Counted from the stretch's first letter, positions 11,740 through 22,719 are shown. The stretch is DNA of 35,000 bases from Tubiluchus corallicola (GCA_030141605.1 JAQGDQ010000477.1:12501-47500), one strand, 5' to 3'. Notes: a model not told the origin generated them from the sequence alone. A program made the numbers and translations.

Positions 11740-13840
11740 AAGAAACGACCACTGATAAAAACTAAATTTCAGGTTGATTAATTTTACTGACCTACGTAGA
11801 TCTATTAGTGTACGAATAGATCCACTGGCAATCTCACAGGACTGATAAGAGATTCATCACTCCGTGAAATCCTTTTTCTGTAAATTGGGGTAAAAAACTA
11901 TATTTAAATTTAATGATGCTAAAAACAGTATATGTAGTTCATTTTGCAAAAAATAATTTTATTGTCTGCGACGTTAAATCGTTTTGAACCAATGTAAAAG
12001 TCATAGGTAAAGAAGTCCCAGAAAGAAATCCCAGGAAAGAAGGCAGAGGAAAAAATAAATAATCCTAACCCTTGTCTAACCCCTAACCCTTTCTTCTTCC
12101 TGTGATCTTTTTCCTAGTCAAAATTGTGGCTTTATCGCCATCTTCCCTAGAGTATAACTACAGACAATAAGATATTAGAGAGAATTCTTTAAAATAATCA
12201 AATTGAAAAATAATTTGTCTGCGGTTCTCGATCAAAGGCTGTTATTTGTCTACATTAAACAAACAAACGTTGAATCATCCGAATTGATTGTAGTTTTTTG
12301 TCTGAAAACTTAAATTACAAAAAAAAAAGAGTCAATAAAAGGACGCTGGGACGAAAATCAGTTCAAACTGGTAATTACAGTCCAAAGTTGACGGTCCTTG
12401 CCTCGTCATTGAGTTCTTGGCGAAACTGATGAGCTTAATCAATGTTACCTGTTCTAGAACTGCAAACATAATACCTGTATAAATAAGCATTGGTGAAAGG
12501 AAGTCGGCGCAGATAAGAAACACGTTCACGATACAAAAACGCTCGGTTACTGGAAAATGAAAACAACGTTTAAAAACGCCCTGGTCTCCAAAGACCAATG
12601 CACTACCTTGACTGGAGGTTATAATTAGAGAGGTTACAGAGGCGAGGTTTATAGAACCTGTATGACGCTGCTTGTACTTCGCAGAGTAGATACAAACTCA
12701 AGTAGCATCAACAAGTACGAGCAATTAGAGCTCGTTAAGTTGTTAACATTTGTGTGCTGTTGGACTACGTATATCTGTCAAAGCTCGAAATTCCTTAATG
12801 CATCAGATTCACGCCTGCGAAACACGTTCGCTGATTATCACAGGATGGTATGGGGCCAGCACACGACACCACTGAGCTCAAAATTGCAGAGAAAAATTGA
12901 ACAAGTTAAAGAGGTTAATACCATTCTCAAGGATGAACGTGTCGAAAGGGTTGTTATCAATAACATAAAAGACGTCTGTCCTGTGCGTGAATCAGAAGGA
13001 AAGGGTTGAAGGGTCTATTACCTCTTGTTTGAATTGAACAAATCTCTTAAGAAATGTTGCACTGGTTGTCATTAGCAACACAAAAGAGCGTCTTATCTAA
13101 ACAATGCGCGTGCTATCAGAGAATGCACAATGGAAAGAATACAATGGTACAAGAGTTACGATCAAGTCTTTGGCGTAGGAAAGTGAAGAGTGGAGACCTC
13201 GGCGTGACTCTTTAAAATAATTATAGTTAAACTGGTCGGGCCGCTGTGGTAAACCTAAATTAGTTTTAAGAAGTTCATTTATTTTTGTCTAGCGTAAAAT
13301 CCATATAAATATCTGCCTGAACGCCGTGAAGAAAAAGATAGATAAGCTTCATACTGTTCATACTAAAATGACAATTTAAAACTGCAAAATAATACAAGAT
13401 TTCACAAAAAAAAAAAATCATTAAGATTGATGTAAATAAATAAAATAACTTATTCTGTTATAAAATACTTAATCAAGCCGTTAGGAATAAACAGTTCATT
13501 CTATATTACATTGCATTATGAAATGTGAGAATCACAGTAAAATTCTTCATATCTCAGGCACAGCGATAACAATAAAGTTCAGTTTGATGATAAAGACTCC
13601 AAAACTGTATTCAGTTGTACGCTTGCATGAATAAATGCGTTTTTAAAAGATGTCTAGATTTTTCAAAATTTTCGCAAATTAGTCTATGGGCTTAGGCGTT
13701 AAATTACCGAGTGTATGTATCATTTTACAGAAATGTTTTTACAATTAATTAATCGCTTAATTATCGGTGACAGATTAACAAGCGATGTACATGTATTTAC
13801 GCCACTAATTATGTATAACTTATGTATTCTGTTGTTACCA
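11740..13840. other. Unique sequence; unrecognised 115-codon open frame
   Basis: A plus-strand frame at 12662-13009 has mixed composition and ends with a Lys/Glu/Val-rich stretch of helix-like character (about residues 75-105). It matches no family I know. Telomere-like CCTAACCC words at 12064-12100 and an (A)n run at 13406-13418 are the only other structure. Confidence 0.3.
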
Positions 13841-14095
13841 GTCAAAGCATCACCTGTCAAAGGATCACCAGTCAAAGGATCACCAGTCAAAGGATCACCT
13901 GTCAAAGGATCACCAGTCAAAGGATCACCAGTCAAAGGATCACCAGTCAAAGGATCACCAGTCAAAGGATCACCTGTCAAAGGATCACCAGTCAAAGGAC
14001 CACCAGTCAAAGGATCACCAGTCAAAGGATCACCTGTCAAAGGACCATCACGAAAAACACCTCCACTAGCCAAAGAACCACCTCCAACGCTTTAA
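13715..14095 (+). CDS. Possible exon with SPVKG pentapeptide repeats (weak)
   Basis: An open frame of 126 codons. Residues 1-42 are hydrophobic and mixed. From about residue 43 there are 14 pentads of Val-Lys-Gly-Ser-Pro, then a Pro/Lys/Thr-rich tail (GPSRKTPPLAKEPPPTL) and a stop. Every pentad creates Ser-Pro-Val-Lys, which matches the minimal cyclin-dependent-kinase site S/T-P-x-K. Two points favour coding. The basic, proline-rich composition continues for 16 residues beyond the DNA repeat. Four units differ only by the synonymous cca/cct change. Against it, the 15-bp period keeps frames open on both strands (a minus frame of 117 codons overlaps), no homologue is recognised, and the N-terminal part looks like AT-rich non-coding DNA. 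If real, the exon might begin after ttaccag at 13841. Function unknown. Confidence 0.22.
   Translation: MYHFTEMFLQLINRLIIGDRLTSDVHVFTPLIMYNLCILLLPVKASPVKGSPVKGSPVKGSPVKGSPVKGSPVKGSPVKGSPVKGSPVKGSPVKGPPVKGSPVKGSPVKGPSRKTPPLAKEPPPTL
13841..14050 (+). repeat. 15-bp minisatellite (gtcaaaggatcacca)14
   Basis: Fourteen units start every 15 bp from 13841 to 14036 without a single indel. Variants are few: the first unit has gca for gga, four units end cct, two have gac in place of gat (14th followed by a diverged tail). The exact phase and low divergence indicate recent expansion by slippage or unequal exchange. It overlaps the SPVKG open frame. Confidence 0.97.
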
Positions 14096-14099
14096 GATT

Positions 14100-14156
14100 G
14101 GTCAAAGGACCACTTCTCAGAGGGGTGGATTGAAGACCGTCGGTGGTCCTTTGACC
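14100..14156. repeat. 14-bp inverted repeat related to the 15-bp minisatellite
   Basis: The left arm ggtcaaaggaccac (14100-14113) and the right arm gtggtcctttgacc (14143-14156) are perfect complements with a 29-base loop. The left arm reads as a variant unit of the adjacent minisatellite (the same gtcaaaggaccac occurs at 13991). The right arm is therefore an inverted satellite unit that could also pair with the array itself. Confidence 0.85.
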
Positions 14157-14159
14157 TAC

Positions 14160-15560
14160 ACTATTAGGAGGTGAAGGGCAGTGAAACGACTTGGCGCTAG
14201 CGAAGTGACTTGTAAGCTTAACTAATCAATGACCCTTCAGATGACGCTTTCGTTTGTCATAAAGTTTTGCAGTGTGAGAAATTCTCAATGTTCCAGATTT
14301 TTTTAACTCTTTACTTTGCTACAAATCTACTAGTATGGAAACGACTTACAATTGAACGCCAACATCGAGGGTCCAAAACAGCAATAATACCAGTCTATCA
14401 TAGAAAACGCTGATCGAGTAATATCTTCTATTGGAATAAAAATGTCCTTGAGGCGGTCGTTTATTTCCAATGCAAGGTTTATCTTTTTGCAAGAAGAAAA
14501 GCGTGGGTTTATTTCAGCTAATTTGGATGTCAGCGTCTATAATTTTGGCACACGTTTTGAGCGTATATCCTCAGTTTTGCCTAGACTTGTGGCGCTTGCA
14601 AGCTGGTGTAATCTCCAGCGCGCGGGGAATATAATAAACCCGCTATAATAAGACGTTTGTAATCTTGGAACGCTCGTCGACATCAAATTGGTGGTTTTTT
14701 ATGTTTTGGTAATAACTGGTCGGTTTTGTATTTAATTTTTACACACGCAGTTTTTGTTAAAGTGGAGATTTCTGACGTTCTGATGTGCGCGTCAGGTGTA
14801 GAGGTTATACTGGTAATTTTGGTCATGTTTTGGTGACCCGCAATTACGGCGGCAAGGCGACACTTTCGTATTTAAAACTTTTGAAATGCTTTAAAGCACA
14901 AGAAAATATTCTTCGTAAATAAATCGTAAAAAAATCCACTTGAAAATTTATATGACTTACAAGCTGCCTTGAAAAGTATATGACTTGTAACTGCCTTATT
15001 GCATGCAGAGCTTGCGTTAGCAGGAACGCTGTATAAATCTTGTAAATTTAAACTCCCGTGATAACCGTTAGGCTTAGCCATTTTAACAATAAGTCGTTTG
15101 AAACAAGTTTAGATAACATTGCGTAGAGTTTAAAAAACAACCAGAGCATTCGTGACACACTCTTCATTACTTAACCAAATGTTTAAATTACTTTATATTG
15201 TCAATAAGATGATGTACTTTTTGTGTATTTTTTGGTGAATCAGTGGTGCACACTGGGATGGGATGCAGGTGGGGCGAATATTTTAAATTGTTAAAACTAA
15301 TCTTTTCTAATTATATAAGGCTTTCAAACAGACAGGCATAATGCTAAGTACTATCCATTTGCTTCCTCTAACCGTTTGGTAGAAATTTCGCTGTTTTAAA
15401 GCTCGGTGATTTCGGAATTAAATTACCCACTAAAATTACCTGTTCTACGACTGAAATGATTAACAGTGAAAGAAAAAAGATGAAAGCGAAGAAAAGAATG
15501 CAGAAGAAGAAGAAGAACTAGCTTACTAACCGCGACTAAAATTTTGGAGTTTAATTTTAT
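14160..15560. other. Unique sequence without a recognised gene
   Basis: Only frames shorter than about 70 codons are present. A purine-rich patch (about 15466-15520) precedes the 61-bp satellite. Nothing else is supported. Confidence 0.5.
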
Positions 15561-15567
15561 CACGTCG

Positions 15568-16486
15568 GTTACGTTAAACAACAGGACATGCGAGGCGTAC
15601 GTCAAACGCAAATGTGCTCAACCTGCCTGTTACGTTAAGCAACAGGACACGCGAGGCGTACGTCAAACGCAAATGTGCTCAACCTGCCTGTTACGTTAAG
15701 CAACAGGACACGCGAGGCGTACGTCAAACGCAAATGTGTGCAATCTGCCCGTTACGTTAAGCAACAGGACACGCGAGGCGTACGTCAAACGCAAATGTGC
15801 TCAATCTGCCCGTCACGTTAAGCAACAGGACACGCGAGGCGTACATCAAACGCAAATGTGCTCAATCTGCCCGTTACGTTAAGCAACAGGACACGCGAGG
15901 CGTACGTCAAACGCAAATGTGCTCAACCTGCCTGTTACGTTAAGCAACAGGACACGCGAGGCGTACGTCAAACGCAAATGTGCTCAATCTGCCCGTTACG
16001 TTAAGCAACAGGACACGCGAGGCGTACGTCAAACGCAAATGTGCTCAATCTGCCCGTCACGTTAAGCAACAGGACACGCGAGGCGTACATCAAACGCAAA
16101 TGTGCTCAACCTGCCCGTTACGTTAAGCAACAGGACACGTGAGGCGTACGTCAAACGCAAATGTGCTCAATCTGCCTGTTACGTTAAGCAACAGGACACG
16201 CGAGGCGTACGTCAAACGCAAATGTGCGCAATCTGCCCCCGTTACGTTAAACAACAGGACACGCGAGGCGTACATCAAACGCAAATGTGCTCAATCTGCC
16301 CCCGTTACGTTAAGCAACAGGACACGCAAGGCGTACGTCAAACGCAAATGTGCGCAATCTGCCCCCGTTACGTTAAGCAACAGGACACGCGAGGCGTACG
16401 TCAAACGCAAATGTGCTCAACCTGCCCGTTACGTTAAACAACAGGACACGCGAGGCGTACATCAAACGCAAATGTGCTCAATCTGA
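15568..16486 (+). repeat. 61-bp satellite, 15 tandem copies with higher-order structure
   Basis: Units begin (tacgttaa or cacgttaa) at 15570, 15631, 15692, 15753, 15814, 15875, 15936, 15997, 16058, 16119, 16180, 16243, 16306, 16369 and 16430. Ten are exactly 61 bp. Three late units are 63 bp because of an extra CC in the tgcccccg run. Marker variants cacgtt plus tacatc occur together at 15814 and 16058, exactly four units apart, so a four-unit block has been duplicated. Each unit carries aggacacgcgaggcgtac followed by gtcaaacgcaaatgtgc, thus an ACGTCA (CRE-like half-site) and several CpGs per unit. Frames across it are open only where 63-bp units keep phase. Confidence 0.97.
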
Positions 16487-16489
16487 CAG

Positions 16490-16955
16490 AAAGTAAAATA
16501 TGGCGGCTTGGGCGTGTTTTACTTTTAGGCAGGACAATTATTTGGATAAGATTTATGCGTGCAAATGAGCGCTAAACTCAAACAAGCTTATTTATCTTTT
16601 GATGCGGGGTTCGCTCTGCGTGGGTTATTATAGCTGGTCATTGCAAAGCCGCTGAAAAATTCTTTCTTAAATTAGCAAAACGCCTATAAACTGGGCTTCG
16701 AAATCAAAGAGTTATGGAGCGATGTTTGGCGATAAAAAAAGTGTAAACATTTGCATGTGTGTATCGCCTGAAGCGATTACTACGAGTTCAGCGCATGCGC
16801 GTGTAATTACAGCCACTATCTATGTAATTACGTGCACAATATATATTGTATTTATGTATGAACTTACAATACATAGTGAAAGCTTTTTGTAATTATTTAG
16901 TTTAAATAGTTTGGCGTTATTTTTTATTTGATTACAGAGGATTACAAACTACCTT
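16490..16955. other. Unique sequence flanking the satellite
   Basis: Includes a 14-bp palindrome acaatatatattgt at 16836-16849. No gene was recognised. Confidence 0.5.
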
Positions 16956-16959
16956 TATT

Positions 16960-17230
16960 GGTTGTGATTGTAGTCGTGATGGCAGTGGTGGTAGTGGTAG
17001 TAGTGATAATGATGCCAGCAGGGGCGATGGTAAAGTGATGATGATAATGATGGGTGATGATGATGATGTTCATGTTGAAGAAGAAGAATAAGAAGAAGAT
17101 GATTATGATGATGTTGAAGAAGAAGATGATGATAATGATGATGGTGATAATAATGCATGACGATGATGATGATGATGACGACGACGACGACGATAACAAC
17201 ACGTGATGTGACTAAGATGATGACGGTGGT
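16960..17230 (+). repeat. (GAT/GGT/GAA)n trinucleotide repeat, locus 2
   Basis: A degenerate GAT/GGT/GTA/GAA array of about 270 bp with the 26-bp core at 17011-17036 shared with the locus near 5.1 kb. Blocks of gaagaagaag next to gatgatgataatgatg also occur in both loci. His-, Ile- and Ser-rich frames on the minus strand are by-products. Confidence 0.92.
17011..17036 (+). repeat. Non-simple core inside (GAT)n locus 2
   Basis: 25 of 26 bases match 5148-5173. The two loci continue as different GAT mixtures on the right, so the match is not one long recent segmental copy. See the finding on paired loci. Confidence 0.85.
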
Positions 17231-17239
17231 AGTGTTTAA

Positions 17240-18125
17240 GTTAATAATGATGATCATGGCTACAGTTATTGGCCAATGTAGTAGTCATCTGACAGTTGGG
17301 ATGCTGTGACAACAGCGGTGACAGTGGTGAGAAATTCTTGGCAGCACTAATGAGGTGAGCACTCACAGCCAATCACAACAATCCGTTTTTGTCTAATAAA
17401 TAAACAAATAAGATAGATAGGTGTTGGACTACGAACTGATTCCTGCTTTTATTGTAAATAAAACAATCAGTACTGTGAAAAAGGTGACGTTTCATCAACA
17501 AAACATATTTACTCTGCAAAAAACAAATCTCTGTAGAAGAGAGACCACTATCGAGTACTCTCGCTGGGGTTACTGTTACCGTACTGCTAGGGTTAACAAT
17601 CGTACCGATCAGTTTGCCTATTTGTCCAAACTGCAATTAAACGTTTAGATGTGAAGCGGAAGTTTTGTGCACGGAGGCAGTTAGGACTCCCTTGCTACAT
17701 TGAGGAAGTTGGAAGTGACAGTCGAATTCTCTGCAACTAATGCAACATTTACACTAGATAAAAAAGTTTGTGCTGAAAACTTTAAACGTGAACTAGGATG
17801 TGGTTCTTTTGTCACCCTTGCGATACCCTGCCTGAGTTTCCGTTTTAAGAAAAAATTGACTTCCGTAACGGATAGCCCAATATTTTTCTGTTTTATAGCT
17901 GAGTTTTTTTGTCTCCACGTTTTCAGTGATTATTATTTTTTATTTTTTGTATTTATTTTTTATTATTTTGTGTATTTCTTCATCTGTAAGACATTTTGAT
18001 ACGGATGAAGTTTGATTGTGTAGTCGACAATAGTGGTTCATTTCTTGTTTGTTTCAGCATGAGAGAAGTCCTTTACTATTGGTGACATAAGCTGAAATGA
18101 AATTATGATAAAAACAGTTGTCATC
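17240..18125. other. Unique sequence without a recognised gene
   Basis: A 99-codon plus frame (17700-17999) turns Phe/Tyr-rich in a T-rich region and is not convincing. No element ends were seen. Confidence 0.45.
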
Positions 18126-18131
18126 TTTTTT

Positions 18132-18680
18132 AAAGTGACAAAGTGGTGAAGTGACAAAGTGGTAAAGTGACAAAGAGGTAAAGTGACAAAGTGGTGAAGT
18201 GACAAAGTGTTGAAGTGACAAAGTGGTAAAGTGACAAAGAGGAAAAGTGGCAAAGTGGCAAAGTGACAAAGTGATAAACTGACAAAGTGGTAAAGTGACA
18301 AAGTGGTAAAGTGACAAAGAGGAACAGTGACAAAGTTGTACAGTGACAAAGTGATAAACTGACAAAGTGGTAAAGTGACAAAATGGCAAAGTAAAGTGAC
18401 AAAGTTACAAAGTGGTAAATTGACAAAATGGTAAAGTGGAGTGGTAAAGTGACAAAGTGGTTAAGTGACAAAATGGCAAAGTGAAGTGGTAAAGTGACAA
18501 AGTGGTTAAGTGACAAAATGGTAAAGTGAAGTGGTAAAGTGACAAAGTGGTAAAGTGACAAAGTGGTTAATTGACAAAATGGTAAAGTGAAGTGGTAAAG
18601 TGACAAAGTGGTTAAGTGACAAAATGGCAAAGTAAAGTGACAAACTTCCAAAGTGGCAAAGCGACAAAGTGCCAAAAGTG
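18132..18680 (+). repeat. 8/16-bp minisatellite (aaagtgacaaagtggt)n
   Basis: About 550 bp built from octamers aaagtgac and aaagtggt (variants aaagagga, aaactgac, aaaatggc). From about 18430 a longer unit of roughly 45-60 bp (aagtgaagtggtaaagtgac, then aaagtggttaagtgac and aaaatgg) repeats four times, a second-level structure. All minus-strand frames stay open (His-Phe-Val-Thr-Leu-type repeats, up to 197 codons) because the octamer makes no stop. No coding claim is made. Confidence 0.96.
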
Positions 18681-18689
18681 TATTGTCTG

Positions 18690-19765
18690 TACAACACCAA
18701 CCAATGTAAAGCACAAAACACATTAAAAAATTATGTACAACTGATAGAGTTTTAAAACAATTACTCTAAAATCGATTTGGTTAAAAGGCAGATGACTGTT
18801 CTTCTAATGAATATTTTTTAAACTTTATTGCTGTTAATATCTATCTATATAATTAACACTCAAAGCAGTGTTTATACTAATTTATACATGATTTAGAATT
18901 TTATACAGTATATTGCTTATAACTTGCTTTAGGCTTACATATAAGCTGCAATTAGTGACAGTGAACAAAAGTCTACGTCAAGTAAAAGAAATCGTTCGTG
19001 TAATATAGTTATACAAAAATGTAATCATTGTATTGTGATGAAATCGTATTCAATTACACTAGATTTAGCTGTAGTTGGAAAAAATTTAAACTTCTCAGGA
19101 CTTCGATGTTACATATGTATTCCGTTCATGTAGATCGTAAGCCATTAAATCATTCTGGAATGGCGACCTCACGCTGGGAATGAGAAGCAATCAACTTTGG
19201 TTAACCCCTTCCTGGATTACGTCAAGTAATTACTGCCCAGGGTGAAAAGAATGGTTTTGAAAAACTATAGCTCAGTTAGAGGTAACAGGTATTCCTGGTC
19301 CTACCTACAATGGAACTTACTGTACGCACCGTTAGCTTAAATGGATACCTACGCGGATTTTCATAAATTTTCTGCTCTGCTCTTTCAGGCCAAGCAGTTA
19401 GCACCTTTTGGTAGAATTGCAACAAGCTTAATCCTCTGTGCCAGATTGTTGTGGTTCTCAGTTATTTCAACAATCCGCAAGGGCGGCGAAGAAACTAGAA
19501 AGGGGGACAGCAGTTAAAAGCGTTCATTTGTTTCTGTCTGGACAACCTGTACGTGGACTACCTGTACCTGTTCTTAAGTATTTCTGACATTAGTAATCAA
19601 AGACATTAGTACACAGGAAAAATGAATTGGTTTTGAGTATGAGCAGTTGTCTGTTCCTCTTTCATGAGCAATATTCCAACTTTTTAAAATCATGGTAAGG
19701 TTTACTGCTTTTGCTTTCAAAACCCATATTTGGTTATGTAAGTGTAGATATACACGTATCCTAAA
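18690..19765. other. AT-rich unique sequence without a recognised gene
   Basis: No frame of note, no recognisable element ends and no RNA gene. Confidence 0.5.
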
Positions 19766-19767
19766 CT

Positions 19768-20090
19768 GTGGTTACTTTGCCTATTTCAAATTACTTTGCC
19801 TACTTTTAGTTACTTTGCCTACTTGTAGTTACTTTGCCTATTGGTGGTTACTTCACCTGTTTGGGCTATTTCGCATATTTGCGGTTACTCTGTCTACTTG
19901 TGGTTACTTTGCGTAGTTGTGGTTACTTTGCCTGTTTGGGCTATTTTGCATATTTGTGGTTACTTTGCCTACTTGTGGTTACTTTGCCTGCTTGGGCTAT
20001 TTTGCATATTTGCGGTTACTTTGCCTACTTGTGGTTACTTTGCCTGCTTGGGCTATTTTGCCTACTTGTGGTTACTTTGCCGACACAAAA
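19768..20090 (+). repeat. 19-bp minisatellite with 56-bp higher-order unit
   Basis: The unit is ggttactttgcctacttgt, degenerate on the left and cleaner to the right. A diverged sister unit gctattttgcatatttg lies at 19865, 19940, 19996 and 20052 (spacings 75, 56, 56). The right half is therefore organised as trimers of 19+19+18 bp. The period is not a multiple of three, so translated frames cycle through YFAYL, WLLCLL and VVTLPA, which marks the open frames as artefacts. Confidence 0.95.
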
Positions 20091-20272
20091 ATTAGATGAC
20101 AGTTGTGAAACAATCGCGAGTATTTATATTTTTAATGTAAAGAAGTTGGTGTTACCAGGTTATTTGGATTCATACAGAAGTGAGCATTTACTCTATACTT
20201 GTTACTGGAATATGAATATGAATATCACTGAATATGAAATACTATAAGCTCAATATCATGATTATTATTAAT

Positions 20273-20425
20273 AATGGAATAAACAAAATATTGAATTAAA
20301 TTTTGATGCCAAAGATAAAGGTCTGGAAATGCGAAGTCTGAATACAACCTAGATTTGAACCAGTGACGTTCGGCTTACAAGGTAGACGCCTTAGACTACT
20401 GTGCTACTGCATGCATGTATTTCTC
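20273..20425 (-). mobile_element. tRNA-derived SINE, copy B
   Basis: On the minus strand: GCAGTAGCACAGTAGTC supplies an A box (TAGCACAGTAG), then CTACCTTGTAAGC resembles the anticodon arm of tRNA-Thr(UGU). ACTGGTTCAAATCTAGG is a well-preserved B box with 4 of 5 T-stem pairs. The body then runs to GTTTATTCCATTATT. It shares head and tail with 9379-9517, confirming a family of about 140-150 bp. Substitutions between copies are many, so both are old. Confidence 0.78.
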
Positions 20426-20429
20426 AGTG

Positions 20430-22140
20430 GTCAACACAGTCCCAAACTTCACCGCTTACAACTGACCAACCAAATTAAACATTTCGAATGTTAGATCCAT
20501 CTCACTAGAGCGATTCTCTAAATTGAAATATTTTTCATTTTCATTTATGTTCAGGCTAAAAATTTCCTATTTTCAAGTAGGTTTAGTTAAATGTAGGTTT
20601 GTAACGTCATCAATGAATGTTGATTTCTCTCTCTTGTTTATAATGATCCTCTGATTACTTTTTTCCGTGTGTTGTAAAGTGAACTTTCCAAAATATTGAC
20701 CCGGCTACCCATAAATTTCTTACACCATGTTCACATTTGCCAAGTTTTCAGTAAAAGTTGTGACTTGGGTGGGCCAAACCAGCTAATAAAGCGTTTACAG
20801 GGGACAAATAATGATGAAGTCAAATCGGAAATAGCCGCGATGGCTTGGAATGCACGCTACTTGTGTGCAAAAGATTATTGGTGTCAAGTAGTTTTGACCA
20901 GCATGAGAAAATAGCTGGACATGGTCATACTTTAGGGATTTGTTTGCGGAATTCTCTGACCGGGTCGCCTAGAGAATGCTGTAGAAGTTGGACAGGTTCC
21001 CGGTTATTGTTCAGCGGGTGGATTTGCCCCATTATGATTTGTTCAACTTCAATGTCACGTTTTCAGCTTGTTGCTGCACTCAGCGCAGAGCAAATGGCTA
21101 AATTAGTCGCGCGTTTTGGCAGCTGATACAGAGCTGAATTGGTCATTTAAGGAGCTTAAGTCGGGGCGAGTATAATTCAAGCAATTTATGCGTGACCCTC
21201 AATCGTCCATGACAGATCTTTCCCTTTCCTGACGTCACAATGTAGGAAGTATAATGTAATCCACGTGGAACAGGTGAATGCAAAAACAACTATAAGCGTT
21301 TTCTATAACCACGCATCATTTAATATTTTGCTTGGTTGACTTGCTAACTTTCCTTTAATCTTCGCTATCAGTTGAAACACCTAGGCGAGCTCAAAAAGCA
21401 GGTGTACAGAGCCCATACCGTGACAAAACTCAAATACGTTACTACTCCCACGCGCAGTACACAGAAACGAAACTAGGGCTGCCGTTTCCAAGAGTGATAA
21501 GAGTCAAATAGCTTTATTATCTATTTATGCACACACCATCGACATAATTGATAATATTTACAAACCGTGCAAAACAACTGTCACGAAACATGCACCTGTT
21601 TCTCGCCTACACCTGCACAAAAATAGCAGTGAAGTAAACAAATTTCGATACAAATGTACTGTTGAATATAATCCTTTAAGTATAAATGTGTGCAGGACAA
21701 TTTCCGAGCAAAGCAATGCGAAATAATTCTAACAGTGACTCGTTTAACTAATATTAACAAAATATGCACGATGTGCGGTATCTTCCACTGCCCAGTCGCT
21801 GAGTTTAGCTGATCTCCATTCTTCTCACCGAGCTAAGTTCACTTTTTACTTTTCTGTATTTCGCTTCCCCTTGAGTAAGATTTTTTCTTTTGTTGCTAAT
21901 TTTTGCTTTTCTGTTCCATCAACTGTTTTTTTTTCGTTTGCTAGTTCGTTCATTTGTTTGTTTATTAGTTCTCTTTGTATTTTCCCGAGTTCTTTGCTGC
22001 TCCATCCCTTTGAATAGCCTTTTTCCTGTCTTTCTTTCTTTCTTAATCCGTTTTTTATTCTTGTTTTTCGTCCTTCATTTATTTATTTCGTTTTCTTTTT
22101 TCTTTTCTTATTTTTTCTTCGTATTCATTCTTTCTTTTCT
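20430..22140. other. Unique sequence without a recognised gene
   Basis: Frames at 20696-20914 and 20845-21126 have mixed composition but no recognisable domain. From about 21830 the plus strand becomes progressively T/C-rich as the (CT)n tract is approached. Confidence 0.45.
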
Positions 22141-22147
22141 CCATTCT

Positions 22148-22155
22148 CACTCTCA

Positions 22156-22206
<51 letters not shown>

Positions 22207-22333
22207 CTCATTCTCTCTCTCTTTCTCTCTTTCTTTCTCATTCTCTCTCTCTTACTCTCTATCTCTTTCTCTCTCCCTCTCTTTCTCTCTCTCTCTCTCT
22301 CTTACTCTCTATCTCTTTCTCTCTCCCTCTCTT

Positions 22334-22370
<37 letters not shown>

Positions 22371-22399
22371 TTCTTATTCTCTCTCTCTTTCTCTCTTAC

Positions 22400-22459
<60 letters not shown>

Positions 22460-22562
22460 ATTCTCTCTCTCTTTTCTCTCTTTCTTCTCTCTGTCTCTCT
22501 CTCTCTTTCTCTCTCTCTCTCTTTCTCTCTTCTCCTTCTCTCTCCTCTTTCATTCTCTCTTA

Positions 22563-22594
<32 letters not shown>

Positions 22595-22645
22595 TTCTCT
22601 CTCTCTCTTCTCTCTCTCTCTCTCTCTCTTCCTCCCTCTTTCTCT

Positions 22646-22678
<33 letters not shown>

Positions 22679-22710
22679 TTTTTTCTCTCTCTCCCCTCTC
22701 TCTCTTTTAC
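22148..22710 (+). repeat. (CT)n microsatellite, second locus
   Basis: About 560 bp of pyrimidine on the plus strand with CT runs broken by TTT, CCC and TATCT, and a T(12-14) stretch near 22671-22684. Segments such as cttactctctatctctttct recur (22251, 22311), showing duplication within the tract. It parallels 3668-4165 in composition and orientation. The 279-codon Ser/Leu/Phe frame is a by-product. Confidence 0.97.
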
Positions 22711-22719
22711 AGCTGTACA

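Noticed and set aside
12662-13009. 115-codon protein gene
   Set aside because: No homology, signal or splice context that I can recognise; kept only as a remark.
15568-16486. CRISPR-like array
   Set aside because: Units are contiguous with no unique spacers, and the context is eukaryotic; it is a satellite.
18054-18723. HFVTLPLCHF-type repeat protein on the minus strand
   Set aside because: The 8-bp unit makes no stop codon in any minus frame; frames cycle through the same DNA.
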